A stretch of 33,445 bases of DNA, taken from Acidimicrobiales bacterium (GTDB lineage: Bacteria > Actinomycetota > Acidimicrobiia > Acidimicrobiales > VFJN01). Where the stretch lies: positions 1 through 33,445 of the forward strand of contig JAUXRW010000026.1 in the NCBI GenBank assembly GCA_030681555.1, given 5' to 3'. Positions within the stretch are counted from its first letter, which is position 1, and each line of letters starts with the position of its first letter. A program made the translations under genes and the position numbers. The notes beneath the pieces were generated by a model. It was given only the letters and a program-made list of their open reading frames with translations, was not told the origin of the DNA and searched no databases. Positions 15,567 through 23,643 of the stretch are shown here, in pieces.

Positions 15567-16121
15567 GTGGCTGTCGAGATCCGACCGGAGACCTTCTCTC
15601 TTGTGCTCTTCGATGTGGAGGAGATCCGCGCCCTGACCGAGCAGCTCGTCGCCCAGATCGGCCTCCCGCGGGACGCCTCCGTAACGGTCGAGGTCGACGA
15701 GACCACCCCGCTGGGGTACGCGCACGTCACGTCCCTCTCGCCGGTCATGCTCTCCCTCGAGTCAGGGGCGCTCGAGGATCCGAAGCGCCCACGCCAGATG
15801 GATCCCGTCGGGTCGGCCGACGTGCTCGGCCGACTGCTGTTCGAGGTGCGCGACCGGCTCGACCCGGCCTTCGGCGAAGCCCCTGCGTCCGGCGATCTCA
15901 CGCTGCCCGAGGCCTCGGCCTGGCAGGCCTACTGCGTCGGGCGCCTCGGCCGGCTCGGCCACCACGTGCAGCGCCAGCGCCGGCTCTACCACTTCCGCAA
16001 CCGGCACGCCTTCAGCGACGCCGCCGATGCCGCGTTCGACCGGCTCTGGAACGGGGATGGGCTCACCTGGGCCGACATCGTCGCCGAGTCGAACGGCGCG
16101 CTCGCCGCCCAGCCTGCCTGA
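15567..16121 (+). CDS. Conserved-looking protein of unknown function in the ferritin-like operon
   Basis: A 184-residue soluble protein. The N-terminal half (about residues 1-75) looks like an alpha/beta domain with strands around TFSLVLFDVEEI, SVTVEVDET and AHVTSLSPVMLSLES. The C-terminal half is helical with many Arg/His residues (LGRLGHHVQRQRRLYHFRN) and ends with a Trp-containing helix. No family is recognised. The GTG at 15567 has GAGG 6 nt upstream, and the gap to the previous stop is only 8 nt, so it belongs to the same transcription unit and may act with the two ferritin-like proteins. Confidence 0.7.
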   Translation: MAVEIRPETFSLVLFDVEEIRALTEQLVAQIGLPRDASVTVEVDETTPLGYAHVTSLSPVMLSLESGALEDPKRPRQMDPVGSADVLGRLLFEVRDRLDPAFGEAPASGDLTLPEASAWQAYCVGRLGRLGHHVQRQRRLYHFRNRHAFSDAADAAFDRLWNGDGLTWADIVAESNGALAAQPA

Positions 16122-16130
16122 GCTGCCGGC

Positions 16131-16469
16131 CTAGCGCAGGTCGTGGGCGCTGATCGGGTCGAGCAGATCGATCTGCGGCGGCTCGGCGAGGAGGCCCTCG
16201 CAGCCCGTCGCCATCTGGACCATGTCCGCGGAGTCGAAGTGCCGCTGCTGGTCCTCCGGCTGCTCCCACTTCTGCAGGATGACGAAGCGGTTGGGACGCG
16301 TGGTCGAGAGGGCGAGGTCGATGTTGCGGCAGCCCGGATGCCCCCGGCTCACGACGACGTAGCGCGCTAGCACGGCCTGCAGCGCCTCGGGATCGACGGC
16401 GTCGAAGGCCATCGTTACCATGGTGAGATCGACCTCCCGGGCCCCGGGCCCGTCGCCATCGTCGCCCAT
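16131..16469 (-). CDS. Antibiotic biosynthesis monooxygenase (ABM) domain protein
   Basis: A 112-residue single-domain protein of the ABM/YgiN dimeric ferredoxin-like fold: a TMVTMAFDAVDPEALQAV opening, the GHPGCRNIDLALS strand turn, and FVILQKWEQPEDQQRHFDS, the most conserved ABM block. Members include quinol and heme-degrading monooxygenases, but most are uncharacterised. The ATG at 16469 is preferred to the GTG at 16472 because AAGGAG lies 7 nt before it. The gene converges on the ferritin-like operon with 9 nt between the stops and may be unrelated to it. Confidence 0.8.
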   Translation of the reverse strand: MGDDGDGPGAREVDLTMVTMAFDAVDPEALQAVLARYVVVSRGHPGCRNIDLALSTTRPNRFVILQKWEQPEDQQRHFDSADMVQMATGCEGLLAEPPQIDLLDPISAHDLR

Positions 16470-16669
16470 CACAGATCTCCTTCAGATAACGGTACGAAGC
16501 CCCTGACCTGGGGTTTCCTCCTCGATCGACCGGCCAGCAGGCCCCAATGAGGGGACGCTTGACCAAGTCGGTATCGTAGATCCGTACCCCGCGCCGAGGA
16601 CGGGTCCCGGCGGCTCCCGTCGTTGTGTGCGTCCCCGGCTCCCCAGTTCACGAGCAAGAGGTGCATCAG

Positions 16670-17608
16670 TTGCCCAAGGAGCGTGTCGAGCGCGACGAGG
16701 AAGACCTCGTCCGGCTCTACCTCACCGACATCGGTCAGTACCCGCTGCTGACCAAGGACGACGAGGTGCGGCTGGCGCAGGCCATCGAGGCCGGGAACGA
16801 GGCGCGCACCGAGCTGGACGCAGGGGGCAAAGAGGTCACGCCCGCCCGCAAACGCGAACTGCGCCGCACGGCCCGTGAGGGCGAGAACGCCGAGCGCACC
16901 TTCGTGCAATCGAACCTGCGGCTCGTGGTATCGATCGCGAAGAAGTACCAGGCGTCCGGCCTGCCGCTCCTCGACCTCATCCAGGAGGGCAACCTGGGCC
17001 TGATGCACGCCGTCGAGAAGTTCGACTGGCGCAAGGGCTTCAAGTTCTCCACCTACGCGACGTGGTGGATCCGTCAGGCCATCACGCGCGGCATCGCCAA
17101 CACCGGCCGCACCATCCGCCTCCCCGTGCACGCCGGCGACACCCTCGCCCGCTTGCAGAAGGCGCGGGCCCGTCTCGAGCTCAAGCTCGGACGCCCGGCC
17201 ACCCTCGCCGAGCTCTCCGCCGAGGTGGAGATGCCGGAGGACAAGGTCACCGAGGCGCTGCGCTTCGCGGCCGAGCCGCTATCGCTCTCCGAGCCGCTCC
17301 GCGAGGACGGCGACGCCGAGCTCGGCGACGTCGTCGAGGACCGCTCGGCCGAGTCGCCCTTCGAGGTGGCCGCCACAGCGCTGCTGCCCGACGAGATCAA
17401 CCGGCTCCTCGCACCCCTCGACGACCGCGAGCGCGAGATCCTGAAGCTCCGCTTCGGCCTCGACCGCGGCGAGCCACGCACGCTCGAAGAGGTGGGTGAG
17501 CACTTCAACCTCACCCGGGAGCGCATCCGCCAGATCGAGGCGCGGGCGATGTCCAAGCTGCGCCACCCGTCCAGCGACACCGGCGCTCGCGACCTCCTCG
17601 CCGTCTGA
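16670..17608 (+). CDS. Group 1/2 sigma-70 family RNA polymerase sigma factor
   Basis: A 312-residue sigma factor with regions 1.2 ([20 protein letters not shown]), 2.1-2.4 ([20 protein letters not shown], then [20 protein letters not shown], then [13 protein letters not shown]), 3 ([15 protein letters not shown]) and 4.2 ([20 protein letters not shown]). It lacks the acidic region 1.1 of a large housekeeping factor, as do HrdB-like group 2 paralogues such as mycobacterial SigB. It may be the principal or an alternative factor. The TTG at 16670 is chosen because AAGAGG lies 8 nt upstream; a GTG at 16661 is possible. The 197-bp upstream gap contains TTGACC at 16559, but I could not find a well-spaced -10. 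Confidence 0.93.
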   Translation: MPKERVERDEEDLVRLYLTDIGQYPLLTKDDEVRLAQAIEAGNEARTELDAGGKEVTPARKRELRRTAREGENAERTFVQSNLRLVVSIAKKYQASGLPLLDLIQEGNLGLMHAVEKFDWRKGFKFSTYATWWIRQAITRGIANTGRTIRLPVHAGDTLARLQKARARLELKLGRPATLAELSAEVEMPEDKVTEALRFAAEPLSLSEPLREDGDAELGDVVEDRSAESPFEVAATALLPDEINRLLAPLDDREREILKLRFGLDRGEPRTLEEVGEHFNLTRERIRQIEARAMSKLRHPSSDTGARDLLAV

Positions 17609-17650
17609 TCAGCCGGTCCGCCGGCCGCGCTGACGACCGCTCGACGACCG

Positions 17651-18613
17651 TCAACCTCCGCGGCTGACGAGCGCCGGGAGTCGGGACCCGGATGGGTGAC
17701 TAGCCTCTGGCTCCATGAAGAAGCTTCTGCTGCTCATCGTCCTCGTCAGCCTCGCCGCGGTGGCCGCCAAGAAGGTGCGCGAGGTCTGAGGTGCTGGGGG
17801 CGGGGCGTCACCGTCCCGTCGCCACCACCACCATCCGGCCACCACAGCCGCCCCGAGCACGAGCGCGCCGCCACCGGCTGCGGCATGCCGTCGCGCCGGC
17901 ATCGGCACCCGTTCGCGCAGGGGTACCTCGAGCCGGAAGCGCTCGATCTGCCAGCCCCGCTCCCGAGCGATCCGGGCCAGCTCACGATCCGGGTTGACTG
18001 CGACCGGGTGGCCGACGGCGGCGAGCATCGGCACGTCGGTAGCCGAGTCGGAGTAGGCCCAGGAGTGGTCGAGGTCGAGCCCGTCTCGGGCCGCCGCCTC
18101 GAGGATCGCCACCTCCTTCTCCGCGCCGTAGACGTAGCGCTCGGTGCGCCCTGAGTAGCGGCCCGCGTCGTCCAGCTCGGCGCGCGTGGCGATGGCCTCG
18201 TCGACGCCGAGCAGCTGCGCGATCGGTGCTACGACCTCCTCGGGGGAGGCGGAGACGATGAACACCTTGTGGCCCCAGCTCTGGTGCTGGCGGATTCGAT
18301 CGAGCGCCTCGTCGAAGACGATGGGCTCGATCACGTCGGCGAGGGTGTCGCGCACGATCTGCGCGATCTCCGACTGGTCCCAGCCCCTCGTCAGGGCGAG
18401 CACCGCCGCCCGCAGCTTCTCGAGCTTCTCGGGCGTGGCGCCGAGCTGTGCGTAGACCAGCTGGCCCCACGCCGCCTTCAGCATCATCCGCCGGGGCAGC
18501 ATGCCGGCCCGGTGGAGGGGGCCGCTGAACGCAACCATCGACGCCTTCGAGATGACGGTCTTGTCGAGATCGAAGAAGGCCGCGGGGCGGAGGTCTCCGT
18601 CGCCGTAGGGCAC
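17651..18613 (-). CDS. HAD-IB family phosphatase with C-terminal membrane segment
   Basis: A 320-residue protein. The SerB-like HAD-IB core occupies residues 10-225: motif I FFDLDKTVISKAS (Asp15, Asp17), motif II FIVSASPEE, the Lys of YGAEKEVAILEA, and motif IV YSDSATDVPMLAAVG. A hydrophobic segment follows (about 247-263) ending in four consecutive Trp and two Arg, then a low-complexity Ala/Arg/Ser tail. HAD-IB enzymes include phosphoserine phosphatase and lysophospholipid phosphatases; the membrane tail suggests a lipid-related substrate. The GTG at 18613 is 6 nt past TACTGT (18625-18620) and appears leaderless. It is divergent from the Tad operon, as Rv3661 is from Rv3660c. Confidence 0.85.
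   Translation of the reverse strand: MPYGDGDLRPAAFFDLDKTVISKASMVAFSGPLHRAGMLPRRMMLKAAWGQLVYAQLGATPEKLEKLRAAVLALTRGWDQSEIAQIVRDTLADVIEPIVFDEALDRIRQHQSWGHKVFIVSASPEEVVAPIAQLLGVDEAIATRAELDDAGRYSGRTERYVYGAEKEVAILEAAARDGLDLDHSWAYSDSATDVPMLAAVGHPVAVNPDRELARIARERGWQIERFRLEVPLRERVPMPARRHAAAGGGALVLGAAVVAGWWWWRRDGDAPPPAPQTSRTFLAATAARLTRTMSSRSFFMEPEASHPSGSRLPALVSRGG
17715..17789 (+). CDS. 24-residue hydrophobic micro-ORF, antisense to HAD-IB tail
   Basis: The ATG at 17715 encodes 24 residues starting MKKLLLLIVLVSLAAVAAKK and ending VREV. The opening resembles the DLW-39 family of actinobacterial micro-proteins, but the DLW motif is absent. TAGCCT (17701-17706) lies 8 nt before the start. The frame is fully antisense to the low-complexity C-terminus of the HAD-IB gene, so either it is the real gene and the phosphatase ends earlier in an ancestor, or it is a coincidence. 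It is listed as tentative. Confidence 0.35.
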   Translation: MKKLLLLIVLVSLAAVAAKKVREV

Positions 18614-18750
18614 GGGTCGACAGTAGCGGCGCCTCCCGAGAAGACACCCTTGTCGCTCGCGAGGTCGTCGTCTACCGTCGCCGGCAGGCGGCGCGACCTC
18701 GGTCGTCGCCCGGCTTCCCCCGATGCAGCCCGCTGTGGCGTTCCACAGCC

Positions 18751-19416
18751 GTGCCGTCGGAGGCTCCTGTGCTCATCGCCTGCTGGTCGTCCAAGGGCGG
18801 CGCCGGCACCACCGTCGTCGCCACCGCGCTGGCGCTCCTGCTGGCGCGGCACGGCGAGGGCGGCGCGGTGCTGGTCGACCTCGCCGGCGACGTACCCGCC
18901 GTGCTCGGGCTGCCCGAGCCCGACGATCCGGGCGTCGCCGGGTGGCTGGCGGCGGGTGGCGACGTGCCCGTCGACGCGCTGACCCGCCTGGAGCAGCCGG
19001 GCGCTCCCGGCCTCGCGATACTGACCCGCGGTCGTGGGCCCCTCGCCGACGACCGGGGCGCGGTGCTGGCGGCGCTCCTGGGCGCCGACCCCCGGCCGGT
19101 CGTCGTGGACTGCGGCACGGCCCCGGCCGGCGTCGCGCTCACGCTCGCCGCTGGTGCCGGCCGGTCGGTGCTGGTCACCCGGGCCTGCTTCGTGTCGCTC
19201 CGTCGCGCGCAGGCCGCGCCGCTCCGGCCCTCCGAGGTGGTGCTGCTCGCAGAGCCAGGGCATTCGCTCGGCGCGCGTGACGTCGAAGAGTGCCTCGGCG
19301 TGCCGGTCGTCGCCACGGTCGACGTCGATCCTGCCGTTGCGCGGGCGGTCGACGCCGGGCTGCTCGCCGCCCGCCTGCCTCGCGCCCTCGTCCGGGAGCT
19401 CCGCCGTGCTGCCTGA
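18751..19416 (+). CDS. TadZ/CpaE-like pilus-assembly ATPase (ParA/MinD family)
   Basis: A 221-residue P-loop protein. The deviant Walker A SSKGGAGTTVVATAL at about residues 13-27 and the VLVDLAGDVPAVLGL strand are those of MinD/ParA-type ATPases. It lacks the receiver domain of CpaE but has the position and size of mycobacterial Rv3660c homologues, which are annotated as septum-site or Tad proteins. It probably places the Tad secretion machine at a cell site. The start GTG at 18751 is the first gene of the Tad operon, and its 3' end overlaps tadA by 11 nt. Confidence 0.85.
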   Translation: MPSEAPVLIACWSSKGGAGTTVVATALALLLARHGEGGAVLVDLAGDVPAVLGLPEPDDPGVAGWLAAGGDVPVDALTRLEQPGAPGLAILTRGRGPLADDRGAVLAALLGADPRPVVVDCGTAPAGVALTLAAGAGRSVLVTRACFVSLRRAQAAPLRPSEVVLLAEPGHSLGARDVEECLGVPVVATVDVDPAVARAVDAGLLAARLPRALVRELRRAA

Positions 19417-20566
19417 CGCACGCCGTGCCGCCGTGGTCGACGCGATCCACGCCCACCTCCTCACGTCCGACCCCACGAGCACGGGCGACCGTCGGCGGGT
19501 GCTCGCAGCGGTGCGGGAGGGGCACCCCCTCCTGTCGGACGCCGACGTCGCCGCCGTGGCCAGCGCCGTCACCGCTCGCGCCACCGGGCTCGGCCCGCTC
19601 GAGACGATCCTGCTCGACCCCTCCGTGAGCGAGGTGATGGTGAACGGCACCGGGCCCGTGTGGATCGAGCGGCACGGCCGTCTGGAGGCGACCGACCTCC
19701 ACATCCCCCACAGCGACGTGGAGCTGTTGATCGAGCGCATCGTCGCCCCGCTGGGCCTTCGGGCCGACCGCTCGTCGCCGATCGCCGACGCCCGGCTGGC
19801 CGACGGCTCGCGCGTCAACGTCATCGTCCCGCCGCTCGCCATCGACGGGCCGTGCCTCACGATCCGGCGCTTCGGCGCTCGTGCCGTCCCGCTCGACGAG
19901 CTGTGCCCGCCCGGGGTCGAGGCGCTGCTGGCCTGGGCGGTCCTCGGTCACGCCAACGTCATGGTGAGCGGCGGCACGGGCGCCGGCAAGACCACCCTGC
20001 TCAACGCGCTCGGTGCGCTGCTCCCGCGCACGGAGCGCCTCGTCACGGTCGAGGACACGGCCGAGCTGCGCCTGCCCGGCGACCACGTCGTGCGCCTCGA
20101 GGCTCGCCCGGCCACTGCCGACGGGCTGGGGGTCATCACGATCCGACAGCTCGTCCGCAACGCTCTGCGAATGCGACCGGATCGGCTCTTGGTCGGCGAG
20201 GTCCGGGGCGCGGAGGCCGTCGACATGCTCTGGGCGATGAACACGGGCCACGAGGGGTCGCTCTCCACCTGCCACGCCAACTCCCCCGTCGACGCACTCC
20301 GGCGGTTGGAGGTCATGGTGCTCTCCGCCGGCCTCGATCTACCGCTCGACGCCGTCCGCGATCAGCTCACCGCCGCCCTCGACCTCGTCGTGCACGTCGC
20401 CCGGCTGGAGGGCGGCCGGCGGGGTGTCGTGGCCGTCCACGAGGTGCTCGACCCGCCGGCGCCCTCGCGCACGCGGCCGTTGGCCGATGCCGACGGCCTG
20501 CACCAGCTGCCGCTGCGCCCGCCGCGCCGACCCGTCCCGGCGGCGGACACTCGGTGGTGCCGGTGA
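19406..20566 (+). CDS. tadA: Tad pilus assembly ATPase TadA (CpaF/VirB11 family)
   Basis: A 386-residue secretion ATPase powering Flp pilin export or assembly. The N-terminal domain has [20 protein letters not shown], then the [15 protein letters not shown] block. The ATPase core has Walker [16 protein letters not shown] at about residues 188-201, the Asp box [11 protein letters not shown], Walker [16 protein letters not shown] and the His box [15 protein letters not shown]. All catalytic motifs are present. The GTG at 19406 lies inside the end of tadZ with a GGGAG upstream. This gene must not be confused with the tRNA deaminase of the same symbol at 31770. Confidence 0.95.
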   Translation: MLPDARRAAVVDAIHAHLLTSDPTSTGDRRRVLAAVREGHPLLSDADVAAVASAVTARATGLGPLETILLDPSVSEVMVNGTGPVWIERHGRLEATDLHIPHSDVELLIERIVAPLGLRADRSSPIADARLADGSRVNVIVPPLAIDGPCLTIRRFGARAVPLDELCPPGVEALLAWAVLGHANVMVSGGTGAGKTTLLNALGALLPRTERLVTVEDTAELRLPGDHVVRLEARPATADGLGVITIRQLVRNALRMRPDRLLVGEVRGAEAVDMLWAMNTGHEGSLSTCHANSPVDALRRLEVMVLSAGLDLPLDAVRDQLTAALDLVVHVARLEGGRRGVVAVHEVLDPPAPSRTRPLADADGLHQLPLRPPRRPVPAADTRWCR

Positions 20567-21333
20567 GGGCGCGCCTCCGCCCCCCGGCGCCCGCACCGCC
20601 CTGGATCACGGCCCTCGCCCGCGAGCTGCCCGGCGCTGTCGAGGAGCGCACGCTGTGGCGCGGGGCCTGCGCCGCCGCCGTGGCCGCTCCGCTCGCCGGC
20701 GGGATCGTGGCGGGCTCGCCCATCGGGATCTTCCTGATCGTCGTCGTGCTCACGGCTCCCCGAGTCGCCGCACCGCTGCTGCTCCGACGACGGGTGGCGC
20801 AGCGCGACGCCCTCCTGCCCGATGCTCTCGACCGTCTGGCCTCGGCGATTCGTTCCGGCACGGCCGTCCGGCCCGCACTCGTCGCCGTCGCTCGCCGCTC
20901 GCCCTCGCCGCTGGCCGAGGAGCTCGCACCCCTGGCCGACGCCCTCGACCACGGCGCCCCCCTGCGCCCTACGCTCGACGGGTGGTCCCACCGGGCGATG
21001 TCGCGCGACGTGGCACTGGCCGCCGCCGCGATCGGGCTCGGCGCCGCCGCCGGCGGTCAGGTGGCGCGAGCCCTCGACGGCGTGGCCGCCACGCTTCGCG
21101 AACGTCGTGAGCTGCAGGCGGAGGTGCGCGCCCTGGCCACGCAGGCCCGTGCCTCAGCCGGTGTCCTCGTCCTGGCCCCGTTGGGCTTCACGGCCCTCGT
21201 CTCGACCATCGAGCCGGGCGCGGTCCGCTTCCTCGTCGCCACCCCGACGGGTCTGGCCTGTCTCGTGATGGGCCTGGCCCTCGACGGGGTGGGGGCCTGG
21301 TGGATGCGACGAATCGTGGAGCAGGCCACGTGA
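20563..21333 (+). CDS. tadB: Tad secretion inner-membrane protein TadB (GspF-type)
   Basis: A 256-residue type II secretion F-domain protein with two N-terminal and two C-terminal hydrophobic helices around a cytoplasmic helical domain. Helix one pair is near LAGGIVAGSPIGIFLIVVVL; the GspF core is around LPDALDRLASAIRSGTAVRP and AAAIGLGAAAGGQVARALDG; the final helix is LACLVMGLALDGVGAW. It pairs with TadC to form the platform of the pilus machine. The start is the GTG within the tadA stop (GTGA overlap), implying coupled translation; GTGs at 20554 and 20557 are alternatives. Confidence 0.85.
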   Translation: MRARLRPPAPAPPWITALARELPGAVEERTLWRGACAAAVAAPLAGGIVAGSPIGIFLIVVVLTAPRVAAPLLLRRRVAQRDALLPDALDRLASAIRSGTAVRPALVAVARRSPSPLAEELAPLADALDHGAPLRPTLDGWSHRAMSRDVALAAAAIGLGAAAGGQVARALDGVAATLRERRELQAEVRALATQARASAGVLVLAPLGFTALVSTIEPGAVRFLVATPTGLACLVMGLALDGVGAWWMRRIVEQAT

Positions 21334-22067
21334 GCACTGCGGCATTGGCGGTGGGCGTGCTCGCCGGCGTGCTGGCGGGCGGCGTCGTGGCCACCGGGTC
21401 GTCCGGCAGCGGAGGTCGTCGGCTTCCCCAGGCGGCCGCCGTACCGCCGCCGCCCGCGCGGTCGCCCTCGCCGGGCTTCGTGCGGCTGCGATCGTCCCTC
21501 CCCCTTGCCGCGCTCGCCCTCGGTGCGGGGCTGGTCGCGCCCCCGCTCCTGGCGGTGGTGCCCCTGACGGTCCTGTTCCACCGCCGCCGGGCACAGCGGG
21601 CCAGGCGCAGCTCGCACGAGCGAGCGGCGGCCGCGGCCCTGCCAGAGGTGGTCGACCTGCTCCTCCTGTGCGCCGGGGCGGGCGTCGCCGTACCGCTCGC
21701 CCACCCGCTGGTCGCAGCGCGAGTGCCCCCGCCGCTTTGCGACGCGCTGCTCGCCGCCGACGCCGCGACGAGCGGCGGCCAGGCGCGGGCCGACGCCCTG
21801 CTCGCCGCGCTCCTGCCGCTGGGCGATCGGGCCGCCGCCCTCGGGCACGTCCTGGTCGACCACCTGCGGTACGGGGTGCCCGTCGTGCCGGGGCTCGAAC
21901 GCCTCGCCCTGGAGCTGCGGCTCGACCGACGACGGCGAGCGGAGGAGGCAGCCCGCCGCGTGCCGGTGCGCATGCTCGGGCCCCTCGTCACCTGCATCCT
22001 CCCTGCCTTCGGCCTCCTGACGGTCGTGCCGCTGCTGGCCGCTTCACTGCGCGGCCTGCCCACCTGA
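21330..22067 (+). CDS. tadC: Tad secretion inner-membrane protein TadC (GspF-type)
   Basis: A 245-residue second platform protein. An N-terminal helix (LAVGVLAGVLAGGVVATG) and a Pro-rich linker precede another hydrophobic block (PLAALALGAGLVAPPLL), the helical GspF-like domain starting at LPEVVDLLLLCAGAGVAVPL, and the C-terminal RVPVRMLGPLVTCILPAFGL, the best-conserved TadC segment, ending in a last membrane helix. The GTG start overlaps the tadB stop (GTGA) with GGAG 8 nt upstream. The length is short for the family, consistent with actinobacterial reduced Tad operons. Confidence 0.85.
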   Translation: MSTAALAVGVLAGVLAGGVVATGSSGSGGRRLPQAAAVPPPPARSPSPGFVRLRSSLPLAALALGAGLVAPPLLAVVPLTVLFHRRRAQRARRSSHERAAAAALPEVVDLLLLCAGAGVAVPLAHPLVAARVPPPLCDALLAADAATSGGQARADALLAALLPLGDRAAALGHVLVDHLRYGVPVVPGLERLALELRLDRRRRAEEAARRVPVRMLGPLVTCILPAFGLLTVVPLLAASLRGLPT

Positions 22068-22100
22068 AGCGCTCTCCTCGTCACACCGACCTCCTCGCCG

Positions 22101-22160
22101 CCGGCCTTCGCCGGAGCCGCTCGGGCCCCGCCCCGCCACGCCACCCCGACCTCGGAGGTC
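22101..22160 (+). promoter_or_regulatory. Structured leader upstream of the Flp pilin
   Basis: A small hairpin (CCGGC-CTTC-GCCGG, 22101-22114) is followed by a perfect 13-bp palindrome GACCTC-G-GAGGTC (22148-22160) that contains the GGAGG ribosome site of the pilin. In RNA the outer four pairs could hide the ribosome site. This is in the only sizeable gap of the Tad operon, where RNA processing or translational control would set pilin levels apart from the machine. Confidence 0.4.
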
Positions 22161-22165
22161 ACCCC

Positions 22166-22390
22166 ATGCTCACCATCCTCATGTCCGCCCACGCCCTCCT
22201 GGTTCGTGCCACGTCTCGCACGACCCGCCGCCTCGCCGCCGATCGGGGCCAGTCCACGGCGGAGTACGCCCTCGTCCTCCTCGGCGCGGCGGCGGTCGCG
22301 CTGTTGCTCGTCACGTGGGCGACGGGCACCGACAAGATCGGCGACCTCATGGACTCGATCCTAGACGAAGTCCTGTCCAAGGTCTCGTGA
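22166..22390 (+). CDS. flp: Flp/Fap-type pilin
   Basis: A 74-residue class III prepilin. A 31-residue cytoplasmic leader rich in Arg (ATSRTTRRLAADRG) ends in Gly, after which QSTAEYALVLLGAAAVALLL forms the conserved Flp segment with Glu at position +5, cleaved by a prepilin peptidase and exposed as the single hydrophobic helix. The mature tail is about 20 residues. GGAGG lies 7 nt before the ATG at 22166; a second ATG at 22181 would shorten the leader. No prepilin peptidase gene is in the window. Confidence 0.92.
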   Translation: MLTILMSAHALLVRATSRTTRRLAADRGQSTAEYALVLLGAAAVALLLVTWATGTDKIGDLMDSILDEVLSKVS

Positions 22391-22773
22391 GGCCCGGGCC
22401 GCGGGGCCGGGATCGGGGGCAGTCGTCGGTCGAGCTCGCCCTGCTGCTGCCGGTGGTGGTGCTGTTGCTGCTGACGGTGCTGCAGGTCGGCCTGGTCGCC
22501 CGGGACGTGGTGCTGGTGACGCACGCGTCCCGGGAGGCGGCGAGGGCCGCCGCCACCGATCCGGCCCCCAGGGCCGCCGCCGAGGCGGCCAGCGCCTCGA
22601 GCGGCCTCGACCCCGACCGCCTCTCGGTGCGGACGTCCGGGCGGGGCGAGGCGGGCAGCCGGGTGCGGGTGGAGGTCATCTACCGGGCGCCGACGGAGGT
22701 GCCGCTCATCGGTGCGCTGCTGGGCGACCGCACCATCACCTCCACGGCGACGATGCGGGTGGAAGGACCCTGA
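22387..22773 (+). CDS. tadE: TadE-like pseudopilin
   Basis: A 128-residue TadE-family minor pilin. After an Arg/Gly-rich leader, GQSSVELALLLPVVVLLLLT forms the prepilin-type segment with Glu at +5, followed by an extracytoplasmic domain of about 90 residues (HASREAARAAATDPA, then strands VRVEVIYRAPTEVPLIGALL). The GTG at 22387 overlaps the pilin stop by 4 nt, so pilin and pseudopilin are coupled. A second TadE/F-like gene, common in mycobacterial loci, was not found here. Confidence 0.88.
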   Translation: MRPGPRGRDRGQSSVELALLLPVVVLLLLTVLQVGLVARDVVLVTHASREAARAAATDPAPRAAAEAASASSGLDPDRLSVRTSGRGEAGSRVRVEVIYRAPTEVPLIGALLGDRTITSTATMRVEGP

Positions 22774-22843
22774 TGCCGGCCACGCCGGGGCACCCCTGCG
22801 GTCGATCCTCCGGGCTGACTACAACGTTCGGGCGCCCTCCCGG

Positions 22844-22849
22844 TACGAT
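22844..22849 (+). promoter_or_regulatory. Sortase gene -10 box
   Basis: TACGAT lies 11 nt before the ATG at 22861 and may start a short-leadered transcript separate from the Tad operon. The 87-nt gap from tadE is otherwise featureless, with no clear -35. Confidence 0.35.
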
Positions 22850-22860
22850 CTGCACCTGCC

Positions 22861-23643
22861 ATGGCCCCCCTGATCGCCACCGCCTGCATCGTCTTCCTGG
22901 TCGCCGCCTTGTCCGTCTACGGACCTGGGACGCGTTCCCCGAAGGCTGGTGCCCACCTCCGCGACGGCGGATCCTCGTCAGTCCCCGTCCCCCCGGCCCA
23001 GCTGGGCAACGACCCCGTGAGCAAGCTGGTCGGCGTGCTGCGGCGCCGGCCGTGGGCCCGCTTCCTGCTCACGACGGCGTCGATCGGGCTGCTCGTCGGG
23101 GCCATCGGCACCATCGGCTACCCCTTCTACACGAACCTCCTGCAGGATCGGATCCAGTCCCGGCTCGACCGCCAGTTCAACAGCGACGAGCTGCGCCAGC
23201 AGTACCTCGACCGCAACGTGAAGGTCGGCGACAGCCTCACCCGGATCCAGATCCCGGAGCTCGACGTGGACGTCGTCGTGGTGGAGGGCATCACGGCCAG
23301 CGCCCTGCGCGCCGGGGCCGGCCACTACCCAGGCACGCCGCTGCCGTGCGAGGAGGGCAACGTCGCGATCGCCGGTCACCGCACCACCTATGGCCGCCCC
23401 TTCCACAGCGTGCACCAGCTGGAGATGGGCGACGAGATCACGCTGGTGACCCCGATCGGCCCGTGCACCTATCGGGTCTCGGAGAAGCCGTTCACGGTCT
23501 CGCCGAAGGAGATCTCCGTCGTGGCGAACACCCCGGACACCCCGATGCTGACGCTCACCACCTGCCATCCCATCGGCAGTGCCAAGGAGCGGCTCATCAT
23601 CCGCGCCGAGCTGGTGTCGAGCCAGGTGCGGACCGCCGCGTGA
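22861..23643 (+). CDS. Sortase (class E-like)
   Basis: A 260-residue transpeptidase that links surface proteins to cell-wall material or polymerises them. The catalytic residues are clear: His173 (AGHRTTYGRP), Cys235 (LTLTTCHPIG) and Arg244 (AKERLIIRAEL). It has two predicted membrane segments, at residues 5-20 and 67-87, with a Pro/Ser linker between; the second anchors the enzyme so that the catalytic domain faces outward. The class is judged from its actinobacterial setting and the TTCHPIGSAKERL block. It overlaps the next gene by 4 nt, making that protein the obvious candidate substrate or partner. Confidence 0.88.
   Translation: MAPLIATACIVFLVAALSVYGPGTRSPKAGAHLRDGGSSSVPVPPAQLGNDPVSKLVGVLRRRPWARFLLTTASIGLLVGAIGTIGYPFYTNLLQDRIQSRLDRQFNSDELRQQYLDRNVKVGDSLTRIQIPELDVDVVVVEGITASALRAGAGHYPGTPLPCEEGNVAIAGHRTTYGRPFHSVHQLEMGDEITLVTPIGPCTYRVSEKPFTVSPKEISVVANTPDTPMLTLTTCHPIGSAKERLIIRAELVSSQVRTAA

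Noticed and set aside
17609-17660. A terminator after the sigma gene
   Set aside because: GC-rich inverted repeats exist (CCGG/CCGG, GCCGCG/CGCGGC) but without a T tract or a compact stem.
18614-18750. Possible 6C RNA in the gap between the HAD-IB gene and tadZ, where M. tuberculosis has one
   Set aside because: A stem GAGGTCG/CGACCTC is present, but I found no pair of hairpins with runs of six C in the loops.
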